Assembly: GCA_965651535.1 (NCBI GenBank)
Contig: CBFGSX010000010.1
Coordinates: 1-22,720 of the forward strand
From: JAQGJA01 sp965651535
GTDB lineage: Bacteria > Pseudomonadota > Alphaproteobacteria > Micavibrionales > SZUA-601
Reading direction: 5' to 3'
DNA length: 22,720 nucleotides
Part shown: piece after piece, positions 6,358 through 13,686 of the stretch
How the letters are laid out: every line of letters starts with the position of its first letter
How positions within the stretch are numbered: position 1 is the first letter of the stretch
The notes under the pieces: generated by a model
The model's database searches: none
Seen by the model: the letters and a program-made list of their open reading frames with translations, nothing else
What the model was told of the DNA's origin: nothing
Position numbers and translations under genes: made by a program

Positions 6358-6856
6358 TTCTTTTGGCGCGTCGACGCGGCTTTGTCGCAGGAAGGTCGAG
6401 GATGTCGCGCAATCCTTCGGCGGCTTCCAGTAGGCGGATAATTTCCTGCGGTTTCATGACCTGGGTCGTGCCGCCGAAATCAAGCCCGATAGACCGGACT
6501 TGGTGTCTCCCGTCTTTGCCCGGCTCCGTATAGAGAAACTTCAAGCCAGGGCGGCTCCCGTCATTTGCCTCGTCTGGGGTGACCCCGGGCTTGAGGTGCA
6601 AGGGGGCCTGTCCTGCGACGCTGCCGTTGTTTCCATTTTGATGGAGTTTGCGGCCGTCTATGGTGTGATGAACCCAGCTGGATTGCGGGGTGCGCCGCTG
6701 TTCTTGCAAAGGGGCGGGGCTTTGGGGATGCGTGGCGCCGTTCGTTGAGAATTTGAAAAGGCCCGAAGCTTCGTCGAGGGCCTGGACGGTCAGGTCGTAA
6801 AAGGATGAAAAAAAGAGTCTAAGGGTTTCGCCCCGGCTGGTTACGGCACGTGTCAT
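6341..6856 (-). CDS. Unknown 171-residue protein
   Basis: I do not recognise the family. The product is 171 residues, soluble, without signal peptide. A possibly globular N-terminus (TLRLFFSSFYDLTVQALDEA) is followed by a Gln/Pro/Gly/His-rich stretch (about 40-95), then a more ordered part with GLDFGGTTQVMKPQEIIRLLEAAEGLRDIL (about 123-155) and a strongly basic tail (KPRRRAKR). Expression support is good: a TTGACA-17-TAGATT promoter, a leader of about 36 nt and a GGAGG ribosome site 11 nt before the ATG. The 3' end overlaps the convergent OsmC gene by 17 nt. The basic tail could bind nucleic acid, but this is only a suggestion. Confidence 0.75.
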   Translation of the reverse strand: MTRAVTSRGETLRLFFSSFYDLTVQALDEASGLFKFSTNGATHPQSPAPLQEQRRTPQSSWVHHTIDGRKLHQNGNNGSVAGQAPLHLKPGVTPDEANDGSRPGLKFLYTEPGKDGRHQVRSIGLDFGGTTQVMKPQEIIRLLEAAEGLRDILDLPATKPRRRAKRINPPS

Positions 6857-6898
6857 GGATCGGATTTCCTCCCGAAAGCAAAAGATAACGTGCGGGCC

Positions 6899-6927
6899 AA
6901 TCTAACCCAAAAAACAATTTATGTCAA
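6899..6927 (-). promoter_or_regulatory. Strong sigma70-type promoter of the 171-residue gene
   Basis: On the minus strand TTGACA (6927-6922) is a perfect -35 hexamer, followed after 17 nt by TAGATT (6904-6899; four of six bases match). The predicted start is near 6892, 36 nt before the ATG. A T-rich spacer (six T) may bend the DNA. Confidence 0.7.
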
Positions 6928-7033
6928 AATTGGGGTGTATTTTGTCCATCATCCGCTTGAAAAATAATAAAAACATAGCGATTTTGTGCCGGAAATATAA
7001 GGGCCAACAAAATTCCGAATCCGGGCAAAACCC

Positions 7034-7062
7034 TTGGCCCACCAGACTAAACATAGTATATA
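7034..7062 (+). promoter_or_regulatory. Candidate secA promoter
   Basis: TTGGCC (7034-7039), 17 nt, TATATA (7057-7062). It would start transcription near 7069 and give a leader of about 68 nt. The 280-nt gap between the divergent 6856 gene and secA otherwise holds AT-rich DNA without a credible gene. Confidence 0.5.
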
Positions 7063-7082
7063 GAGGCCCCGGATTGCTTGGG

Positions 7083-7119
7083 TAAAGGGTCCGGTTTACG
7101 GGCTGCCGTCTCGGAGCCC
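7083..7119 (+). other. Short inverted repeats in the secA leader
   Basis: GTAAA/TTTAC (7083-7087 and 7095-7099) and GGGCT/AGCCC (7100-7104 and 7115-7119) lie just before the ribosome site GGAAAGG (7124-7130). Each stem is only 5 bp, so a regulatory role is weakly supported. Confidence 0.25.
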
Positions 7120-7136
7120 TGTTGGAAAGGAAAAAA

Positions 7137-9959
7137 ATGTTCAGTCTCATCACCCGCAAGATGTTCGGTTCGCGCAACGAACGGATTTTGAAAAAAATTG
7201 CGCCGCTGGTGACCGAGATCAACGCCTTCGAAGCGGAAATTTCCGCGCTCGACGATGCGGGCCTCAAGGCCAAGACCGAAGAATTCAAGAAACGCCTCGC
7301 CGACGGCGCGACGGTGGACAGGCTGTTGCCCGAGGCCTTTGCCGTCGTGCGCGAAACCGCCAAACGCATTCTGGGCGAGCGTCATTACGACGTGCAGCTC
7401 ATCGGCGGCATCGTGCTGCACCAGGGGAAAATTCCCGAGATGCGCACGGGTGAGGGGAAAACCCTTGTCGCCACCGCGCCCGTTTACCTCAATGCGCTGA
7501 CGGGCAAGGGCGTGCACGTCGTCACCGTCAACGATTATCTGGCCAAGCGCGATGCCGAATGGATGGGGCAGATCTATCGCTTTCTCGGCCTGACGGTCGG
7601 CGTGATCCAGAACGGCCTTACGGATGAAGAGCGACGTGACGCGTATAACTGCGACATTACCTATAGCACCAATAACGAGCTGGGATTCGATTACCTGCGC
7701 GACAACATGAAATACCGCGTCGAGGAAATGGTGCAACGCCCGTATCACTACGCCATCATCGACGAGGTGGACTCTATCCTGATCGACGAGGCGCGCACGC
7801 CGCTAATCATTTCCGGCCCGTCCGAAGACAGCACCGACATGTATCTCAAGGTCGATGCGCTGATCCCGAAACTGGATGCGGAACATATCGAGCTGGACGA
7901 AAAAACCAAACAGGCCATGCTGACCGATGCGGGCGTCGAAAAGATCGAGGAATTGCTGCGCGAGGCCGAACTTCTGACCGAGGGCAATCTTTTCGACAGC
8001 GTCAATATGCCGACCTTGCACCATGTCAACGTGGCATTGCGCGCACACAAAGCCTATACCCGCGACAAGGAATATATCGTCAAGGACGACAAGGTTATTT
8101 TAATCGACGAATTCACGGGCCGCATGATGGCAGGTCGCCGTTTTTCGGACGGGCTGCATCAGGCGCTCGAGGCCAAGGAAAAAGTCACCGTCCAGCGCGA
8201 GAACCAGACGCTGGCCAGCATCACCTTCCAGAATTTTTTCCGCATGTATCCGAAAATCGCGGGCATGACCGGAACGGCGCTGACCGAGGCCGGCGAGTTC
8301 GGCGAGATTTATAATCTGGATGTGGTGGAAATCCCGACGCATCGCCCCGTCGCGCGCCAGGATATGGATGACGATATCTATCGCACCGAGGCCGAGAAAT
8401 TCGCCTCGATCGTCAAGCTGGTCAAGGAGGCGCACGCGCGCAAGCAGCCTGTGCTGGTCGGGACGACTTCGATCGAGAAATCGGAGAAGCTTTCCGAGCT
8501 GTTCAAAAAGGAGCGCATCCCGCATAACGTGCTGAACGCGCGCCACCATGAGAAAGAGGCGCAAATCGTCGCACAGGCGGGCCGCCCCGGCGCGGTCACC
8601 GTCGCCACCAACATGGCGGGCCGCGGCACGGATATTAAACTGGGTGGCAATGTCGAAATGCTGGTGGCCGATCAGCTGAAAGGCGGCGAGACGGAGGAGC
8701 AGATTGCGACTTTGCGCCAGAAGATCGCCGGGCAGGTCGCCAAAGACAAGGAAACGGTCTTGCAGGCGGGTGGCCTTTTCGTCATCGCCTCGGAACGCCA
8801 CGAATCGCGCCGCATCGACAATCAGCTGCGCGGCCGCTCGGGCCGTCAGGGCGACCCCGGCGCATCGAAATTCTTTATCTCTCTTGAAGATGATCTGATG
8901 CGCATCTTCGGCGCGGAGCGGATCGACAGCGTGCTGGTGCGTCTGGGCATCCAAGAGGGCCAGGCCATCGCGCATCCGTGGATTTCCACCGCGATCGAGC
9001 GCGCGCAGAAAAAAGTCGAGGCCCAGCATTTCGACATCCGCCGGAACCTATTGCGCTTTGACAACGTGATGAACGACCAGCGCAAGGTCGTCTACGGTCA
9101 GCGCCGCGAATTGATGAAGTCGGAATCCTTGAGCGACCTGATCGAGGAAATCATCGAGGAGACGGTGCTTTTGACAATCGAGCGCCGCATTCCCGCCGGA
9201 AGCTATAAGGAGCAATGGGCGCTGGCGGAGCTTGCCGAAGATTTGAAAGCGCTATGCGGCCGCGACATTCCCGTGGCCGTATGGGCCGAGGAAGAAGGTG
9301 TGGACGAACAGGATCTGGCGAACCGCATTCTCGAGCTTGTCAGCGAGCATTGGTCGAAAAAGCGCACGGATTTCGTCGATTCCATTCTACAGCATCCGAC
9401 CGTGTTCGGCCTCGACGAGAACAGCGATATGAAATTCCGCGAGCAATTCGCGCGCGCCGTCTTTGCCGATATGGAGCGCGGCGTCGTGCTGCAAATGTTG
9501 GACAAGGCATGGAAAGAGCATTTGCTCAACCTCGACCATTTGCGTCAGGGGATCAATCTGCGCGGCTATGCCCAGCGCGATCCGCTGAACGAATACAAGG
9601 CCGAAGCCTTTGCCCTGTTCCGCGGCATGATGGACGATTACCGCGCCTCGGTCGCGCAGACGGTGCTGAATCTGGCCGTGGCGACCAGCGCCGATCTGCA
9701 AAAACTGCAAGCGCCCAAGAAACAGGAAATGCGCGAGACGCGCGACGATCCCGCCTTGGCCGAGCTGACGGGCGAGCCGAATGTCGTCGGCTTCGGCGCC
9801 AAGCAGGCCTTCCGCGCCGAGCCGATCCACAAGCCCGTTTTCGACGCGAACGATCCGGCGACCTGGACGCACACGCCGCGCAACGCGCCATGCCCCTGTG
9901 GATCGGGCAAGAAATACAAGCATTGTCATGGCGCGATGGCGTTGAACCGCCCCGCTTGA
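7137..9959 (+). CDS. secA: Protein translocase subunit SecA
   Basis: SecA is the ATPase motor that pushes preproteins through SecYEG at the inner membrane. The 940-residue protein has Walker A MRTGEGKT (about 102-109, Lys108), the DEAD-type IIDEVDSILIDEARTPLI near 207-224, the preprotein-binding region, NMAGRGTDI and QLRGRSGRQGDPG of the second nucleotide-binding fold, the helical wing and scaffold, and a C-terminal zinc SEC-C motif CPCGSGKKYKHCH (ligands about 919, 921, 930 and 931) that contacts SecB and the ribosome. The start is ATG 7137, preceded by GGAAAGG at a 6-nt distance; an in-frame TTG at 7122 is less likely. All signature elements look intact. The encoded adhesin downstream would depend on this Sec pathway for export. 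Confidence 0.98.
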   Translation: MFSLITRKMFGSRNERILKKIAPLVTEINAFEAEISALDDAGLKAKTEEFKKRLADGATVDRLLPEAFAVVRETAKRILGERHYDVQLIGGIVLHQGKIPEMRTGEGKTLVATAPVYLNALTGKGVHVVTVNDYLAKRDAEWMGQIYRFLGLTVGVIQNGLTDEERRDAYNCDITYSTNNELGFDYLRDNMKYRVEEMVQRPYHYAIIDEVDSILIDEARTPLIISGPSEDSTDMYLKVDALIPKLDAEHIELDEKTKQAMLTDAGVEKIEELLREAELLTEGNLFDSVNMPTLHHVNVALRAHKAYTRDKEYIVKDDKVILIDEFTGRMMAGRRFSDGLHQALEAKEKVTVQRENQTLASITFQNFFRMYPKIAGMTGTALTEAGEFGEIYNLDVVEIPTHRPVARQDMDDDIYRTEAEKFASIVKLVKEAHARKQPVLVGTTSIEKSEKLSELFKKERIPHNVLNARHHEKEAQIVAQAGRPGAVTVATNMAGRGTDIKLGGNVEMLVADQLKGGETEEQIATLRQKIAGQVAKDKETVLQAGGLFVIASERHESRRIDNQLRGRSGRQGDPGASKFFISLEDDLMRIFGAERIDSVLVRLGIQEGQAIAHPWISTAIERAQKKVEAQHFDIRRNLLRFDNVMNDQRKVVYGQRRELMKSESLSDLIEEIIEETVLLTIERRIPAGSYKEQWALAELAEDLKALCGRDIPVAVWAEEEGVDEQDLANRILELVSEHWSKKRTDFVDSILQHPTVFGLDENSDMKFREQFARAVFADMERGVVLQMLDKAWKEHLLNLDHLRQGINLRGYAQRDPLNEYKAEAFALFRGMMDDYRASVAQTVLNLAVATSADLQKLQAPKKQEMRETRDDPALAELTGEPNVVGFGAKQAFRAEPIHKPVFDANDPATWTHTPRNAPCPCGSGKKYKHCHGAMALNRPA

Positions 9960-9984
9960 CCCGAATCGAACCATTATGTTAATG

Positions 9985-10000
9985 AAGCGGCGTGCCGCTT
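9985..10000 (+). other. Small palindrome covering the start of the 295-codon gene
   Basis: AAGCGGC-GT-GCCGCTT is a perfect 7-bp inverted repeat whose centre is the GTG proposed as start codon. It could be the end of the secA transcript or mask the start codon. No T-run follows, so it is not a classical terminator. Confidence 0.4.
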
Positions 10001-10879
10001 GCCATTCCCCTGTCGGTGGAAAACCGCCATTACAGCCGCCAGCCCCAGGCCGTCGGCGGCCAGATGGCGTTTCTTTCCTATCTTGGGATGATGCGCGATT
10101 ACGGCGATCTGATTCAGGATCGCACCCACAAGATCAGCTATAAATATTATCCGCCGCGGCAGGAAAGCGCGCAGGGCGATCTTCTGGCCTATGCCGTAGC
10201 GGAGAACTGGCAATTTTCTCGGGCCGTGAAGGTCGAGCCAAATTTTTCCGAAGCCTACCGACAGGATTGGATGCGTCTGTTTGCCGATGAGGCTTTGCGT
10301 CTGGATCACTTTGAACAAAATGTTTTTGAGATAACAGACGATATCGTGACGATGCCGTCTCGCCCGCTGAAGGACGCCCCCAGCATTATCACCACGATGC
10401 AGATTGTCATGGAGGGCAGCGTCACAAAGGACAACCCCGAGAAGAAAACCGGTTTCAGCTTTGATTTTCTGTCGCGCGCCCGACAGGACTATCTGAAGAT
10501 ACGTCCCGTTATGCCGGACGGTTTCATCGACAAGCTGGACAAGGCAGCGGTCAAAGATATTTATCCGGCCCAGTTTTTGGCTCTGTATTCGCCAAAAAAA
10601 GAAGCGCTCTCAACGGCGCCGGGGAAGAAAGGGGCCGCTTTTCTCGAGAACGCATGGGAAATATGGTCCATCAACCCCTATTCCATGACCCGTCTGGGAA
10701 AAACAAAGCGGTTGCACGACGCCGTTGAAACGTTGGTCGTTCTGGAAGAGCTTTTGCTTCACCCTTATATGCGGGAAGATTTCCGTCTGGAACAGATACA
10801 AGCCGTCAATTCGCTGCATTACAGCCACCTTACGGATCAAAAAATCTCCGCGGTTGATCGCAGGCTTGGCATGGAATAA
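9992..10879 (+). CDS. Unknown 295-residue protein downstream of secA
   Basis: I do not recognise the family. The frame runs from GTG 9992 (an in-frame TGA at 9983 excludes anything earlier) to TAA 10879, 295 residues, soluble, no signal peptide. Composition is that of an ordinary globular enzyme-like protein with many aromatics: LSYLGMMRDYGDLIQD, ISYKYYPPRQE, a middle with VTMPSRPLKDAPSIITTMQIV, and a helical C-terminus (ALNGT-like repeats absent; LHDAVETLVVLEELLLHPYMRED). Codon use is like its neighbours. Later starts at GTG 10016 or ATG 10064 are possible because 9992 lies in a palindrome and lacks a clear ribosome site. It is 32 nt after secA and converges on cheR with a shared terminator hairpin. 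Confidence 0.72.
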   Translation: MPLAIPLSVENRHYSRQPQAVGGQMAFLSYLGMMRDYGDLIQDRTHKISYKYYPPRQESAQGDLLAYAVAENWQFSRAVKVEPNFSEAYRQDWMRLFADEALRLDHFEQNVFEITDDIVTMPSRPLKDAPSIITTMQIVMEGSVTKDNPEKKTGFSFDFLSRARQDYLKIRPVMPDGFIDKLDKAAVKDIYPAQFLALYSPKKEALSTAPGKKGAAFLENAWEIWSINPYSMTRLGKTKRLHDAVETLVVLEELLLHPYMREDFRLEQIQAVNSLHYSHLTDQKISAVDRRLGME

Positions 10880-10895
10880 GGCGAACGCCTTATTT
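10875..10895. terminator. Bidirectional hairpin terminator shared by the 295-codon gene and cheR
   Basis: AATAAGGC (10875-10882) pairs perfectly with GCCTTATT (10887-10894) around a 4-nt loop GAAC. A-rich and T-rich flanks sit at opposite ends, so the hairpin can act on both strands. Both stop codons are inside the stem: TAA 10877-10879 on plus and TAA 10892-10890 on minus. The T-tract is short. Confidence 0.6.
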
Positions 10896-11699
10896 CGGCT
10901 GGTACGTGCCGCTGACGCCCGGAACGGGCGCCCATTTTTCCGTCACGCCGATCACGGTTTCCGCGCCGCCGAGGACGAGATAGCCGTGCGGGGGCAGCAT
11001 CGGGGCCATGCGCTCGAGAATGTTCTTCTTGGTCGCCGCGTCGAAATAGATCAGCACGTTGCGGCAAAAGATAATGTCGAGCTTGCCGAACTCGGAGAAA
11101 TTGTCGAGCAGGTTGACCGGCTTGTAGGTGACCATCTTCAGGATGTCGTCCTTGATCTGCCAGCGATCGCCGACCTGCGTGAAGTATTTCATCAGCATCT
11201 GAATAGGCAGGCCGCGCTGCACCTCGAATTGCGAGTATTCGCCCTTTTTCGCCTTGTCGAGAATTTCCGCCGACAGATCGGTTCCGAGAATCTCGATGTT
11301 CCAGCCATTGAGCTTCGAGCCTTCTTCCTTGAGCATCATCGCCAGCGTGTAAGGCTCCTGTCCGCTCGAGCAGGCGGCAGACCAGATGCGGATGCGGCGC
11401 GAGGCGGCGTTCTTTTCCAGCAGCGCGGGCAGCATAACCTTTTTGAAATTGTCGAAGGGCTTGCCGTCGCGCATGAACGAGGTTTCGTTCGTCGTCATCG
11501 CGTCGGTAACGCGCTTGAGCAGATTCTGGTTTGCGCCGCGCTTGACCTCGGCGGCCAGCGCCGACAAATCGGCCAGATTCATCTCGCGCACGATCGGCGT
11601 CAGGCGCGATTCCAGCAAATAGGTCTTGTCCGCCGTCAGCACAAGGCCCGACGCCTTTTTGAGATAGGTCGAAAGAATGTCGAAATCGGCCGCGTTCAT
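10890..11699 (-). CDS. cheR: Chemotaxis protein methyltransferase CheR
   Basis: CheR methylates glutamates of chemoreceptors using S-adenosylmethionine, setting adaptation together with CheB. The 269-residue protein has the N-terminal helical domain (1-75) with TTNETSFMRD, then the methyltransferase domain with IWSAACSSGQEPYTLAM as SAM-binding loop, EILGTDLSAEIL, and the late motif DIIFCRNVLIYFD. ATG 11699 overlaps the cheB stop as ATGA, so translation is coupled. A longer upstream frame exists but lies within cheB. It is the last gene of the chemotaxis operon and ends in a hairpin. No TPR or pentapeptide tail is present, so the encoded enzyme would act on receptors through its core alone. 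Confidence 0.96.
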   Translation of the reverse strand: MNAADFDILSTYLKKASGLVLTADKTYLLESRLTPIVREMNLADLSALAAEVKRGANQNLLKRVTDAMTTNETSFMRDGKPFDNFKKVMLPALLEKNAASRRIRIWSAACSSGQEPYTLAMMLKEEGSKLNGWNIEILGTDLSAEILDKAKKGEYSQFEVQRGLPIQMLMKYFTQVGDRWQIKDDILKMVTYKPVNLLDNFSEFGKLDIIFCRNVLIYFDAATKKNILERMAPMLPPHGYLVLGGAETVIGVTEKWAPVPGVSGTYQPK

Positions 11700-12808
11700 C
11701 GGACCATCCTTTCGATCTCGGGCGCCAAGTGGCTCAGCGGCAGCACGTTGGCGCAAATGCCGGCATTGGCCACCGCGCCGGGCATTCCCCAGACGACCGA
11801 AGTGGTCTCGTCCTGCGCCAGAACCGCGCCGCCCTTTTCAAATAATTCGGTGCAGGCGGCTTTGCCGTCCTGTCCGAGGCCGGTCAGGATCACTGCCAGG
11901 ATTTTCGCGTTATAAATTTCCATCAGCGAGCGCAGCATCACATCGACCGCCGGGCGGCAGAAATTCACCGGCGGGGACTGGTCGAGCGTGACCAGTATTC
12001 TGGTGCCTTCCTTGCGGAACTTCATGTGAAAATCGCCCGGCGCGACATAGACCTTGCCGCCCTCCAGCGCCATGCCCGTCTGCGCCTCGAAAGCTTCGAA
12101 GCCCGTCTGTTGCTTGATATGCTGTGCGAGGATCGAGGTGAAAGTCGGCGGCATATGCTGGGTCAGCACGATGGGAATGCGGATCTTGCCCTTGAGCAGG
12201 CCGAGCAGATTGAACAAGGCCTGCGGCCCGCCCGTCGAGCTGCCCAAGGCCAGCACGTCCGGGCGCGGGTAAGCCTTGTCCTTGTGCAATTTCAGCGCGG
12301 CCTTGGCGGTTTCGGGTTTTGCCGCCGCCACACCTGTCGCAAGGCCTTTGGGATTGGTGGCGCGCTTGCGGCGCGTCATGAGGCCGAATTCCTTGACCTT
12401 CATCACCAGATCGGCTTTGAACTGGTCGGCGCTGGTCAGCTCGGAGCCGGTCGAGGGTTTCGCGAGATAATCCGTCGCCCCTGCTTTGAGCGCGCGCAGG
12501 GAAATCTCGGCGTTTTTCTGCGACAACGTCGAGGCAATCAGGATATGGACGTTGGGGTCTTTTTGCAAAATCAGCGGAATGGCGGTGATGCCGTCCATCA
12601 CCGGCATTTCAATGTCGAGCACGACGACATCAAGCTGGTGGCGATCCATTTCCCGAAGCGCGATCTCGCCATTGGCGGCGGTGGTGACGACCTGAATGTC
12701 TTTTTGGTCCTCGAGCGCGCGCGCCAGCAAGGCGCGGATGACGAAACTGTCGTCCACGACCATCACGCGGATGGGATCGGGTGCGGGGGTCGCCGCCGTC
12801 TGGGTCAT
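11696..12808 (-). CDS. cheB: Chemotaxis protein-glutamate methylesterase CheB
   Basis: CheB removes receptor methyl groups (and deamidates glutamines) when phosphorylated by CheA. The 370-residue protein has an N-terminal receiver (about 13-135; Asp19, Asp20, phospho-site Asp65 in VVVLDIEMPVMDG, Lys117 in YLAKP), a linker of about 45 residues rich in Ala and Lys, and the methylesterase domain with GSSTGGPQAL (Ser190/191), LTQHMPP (His218), and ILTGLGQDG. The start is ATG 12808, two nt after the cheY stop, with GGAGGGG upstream. The upstream extension of the frame is antisense-like reading of cheY and was rejected. All catalytic residues expected for an active enzyme are visible. Confidence 0.96.
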   Translation of the reverse strand: MTQTAATPAPDPIRVMVVDDSFVIRALLARALEDQKDIQVVTTAANGEIALREMDRHQLDVVVLDIEMPVMDGITAIPLILQKDPNVHILIASTLSQKNAEISLRALKAGATDYLAKPSTGSELTSADQFKADLVMKVKEFGLMTRRKRATNPKGLATGVAAAKPETAKAALKLHKDKAYPRPDVLALGSSTGGPQALFNLLGLLKGKIRIPIVLTQHMPPTFTSILAQHIKQQTGFEAFEAQTGMALEGGKVYVAPGDFHMKFRKEGTRILVTLDQSPPVNFCRPAVDVMLRSLMEIYNAKILAVILTGLGQDGKAACTELFEKGGAVLAQDETTSVVWGMPGAVANAGICANVLPLSHLAPEIERMVR

Positions 12809-12810
12809 CT

Positions 12811-13185
12811 TTACCCCTCCAGCAGGCCGGTCTGAATAAACTTGTCTTTGACGATATCCAGATCGAAGGGTTTCATGATGTATTCGTTGGCGCCTGCGGA
12901 CATGGCCTTGAGGATTTGCGACATTTCGTTTTCGGTGGTGCAAAAAATGATGATCGGCTTGTCGCCGCCCGGCTCGGCGCGGCAGGCGACCATGAAATCG
13001 TATCCGTTCATGTTCGGCATATTCCAGTCGAGCAGCACGGCATCGGGCATGCGGGCTTTCGCCGCGGCCAGCGCCTGCACGCCGTCCTCGGCTTCGACGC
13101 ATTCAAACCCAAGCGATTCCACGATTTGCCGACCGATGCGGCGGATGATTTTGCTGTCGTCGACAACGAGGCATAAGCGGCTCAT
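12811..13185 (-). CDS. cheY: Chemotaxis response regulator CheY
   Basis: A single receiver domain of 124 residues that carries the signal from CheA to the flagellar switch or another target. It shows the acidic pair Asp9-Asp10, phospho-acceptor Asp53 in VLLDWNMPNMNG, Thr83/Thr84 and Lys105 in YIMKPFD. WNMP after the phospho-site and the GYDF segment are typical of CheY. It lies 24 nt after cheW with AGGGG about 10 nt before the ATG, and 2 nt before cheB. It is distinct from the second free-standing receiver at 17319-17708. Confidence 0.94.
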   Translation of the reverse strand: MSRLCLVVDDSKIIRRIGRQIVESLGFECVEAEDGVQALAAAKARMPDAVLLDWNMPNMNGYDFMVACRAEPGGDKPIIIFCTTENEMSQILKAMSAGANEYIMKPFDLDIVKDKFIQTGLLEG

Positions 13186-13209
13186 GTTTCACATTCCCCT
13201 GTGATAATT

Positions 13210-13686
13210 TTATGCGGCTTCGGTTTTCTCGAAGACGGCAAGCAGCGCCGGAATATCGAGAATGACGAGCAAGCGGTTGTCCAGCTGGTAGATACCGCGC
13301 GATACCTCGCGCAGGTTGCGGTCGAGCGTGGGCGGGTTGCGCTCGAAATTCGCATCCGGCAGGCTGAGGACTTCGCCGACGCGGTCGACGATCAGGCTGT
13401 AAAGCTCGTTCTTTTGCTCGACAACCACGTTCATGAATTTTTCGTCCGCCCCGCGCGGCGTCATGCTCAGGCGGCGGCGCATATCGATGGCGGTGACGAT
13501 GCGCCCGCGCAGATTGAGATTGCCGGCAATCTCGGGCGGCGATAGCGGTACGCGCGTGACGCGCACGTCGCGCAGGACGTCCTGCACCTGGAGCACGGGA
13601 ATGCCGAAAAGCTGGTTCTCGATCATCAAGGTGACAAAGTCGGAATGTTTTTCGACCTTGAGCAAATCGTCATTGGCGTTTTTCAT
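13210..13686 (-). CDS. cheW: Chemotaxis coupling protein CheW
   Basis: CheW links chemoreceptors to CheA in the membrane-attached array. The 158-residue protein is one CheW-like domain with FVTLMIENQLFGIPVLQVQDVLR, the loop around ITRVPLSPPEIAGNLNLRGRIVTAIDMRRRL (seen here as VTRVPLSPP and then NLRGRIV), and the conserved VDRVGEVLSLP. ATG 13686 overlaps the cheA stop as ATGA. The PRG-ADEK segment between strands is usual for alphaproteobacterial CheW. The frame extends upstream inside cheA but that is not used. Its place directly after cheA fits the Rhodospirillum-type cheA-W-Y-B-R order. Confidence 0.94.
   Translation of the reverse strand: MKNANDDLLKVEKHSDFVTLMIENQLFGIPVLQVQDVLRDVRVTRVPLSPPEIAGNLNLRGRIVTAIDMRRRLSMTPRGADEKFMNVVVEQKNELYSLIVDRVGEVLSLPDANFERNPPTLDRNLREVSRGIYQLDNRLLVILDIPALLAVFEKTEAA

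Noticed and set aside
6902..7369. A 155-codon minus-strand frame across the secA start
   Set aside because: It overlaps the secA 5' coding region and both candidate promoters, and its composition is not protein-like.
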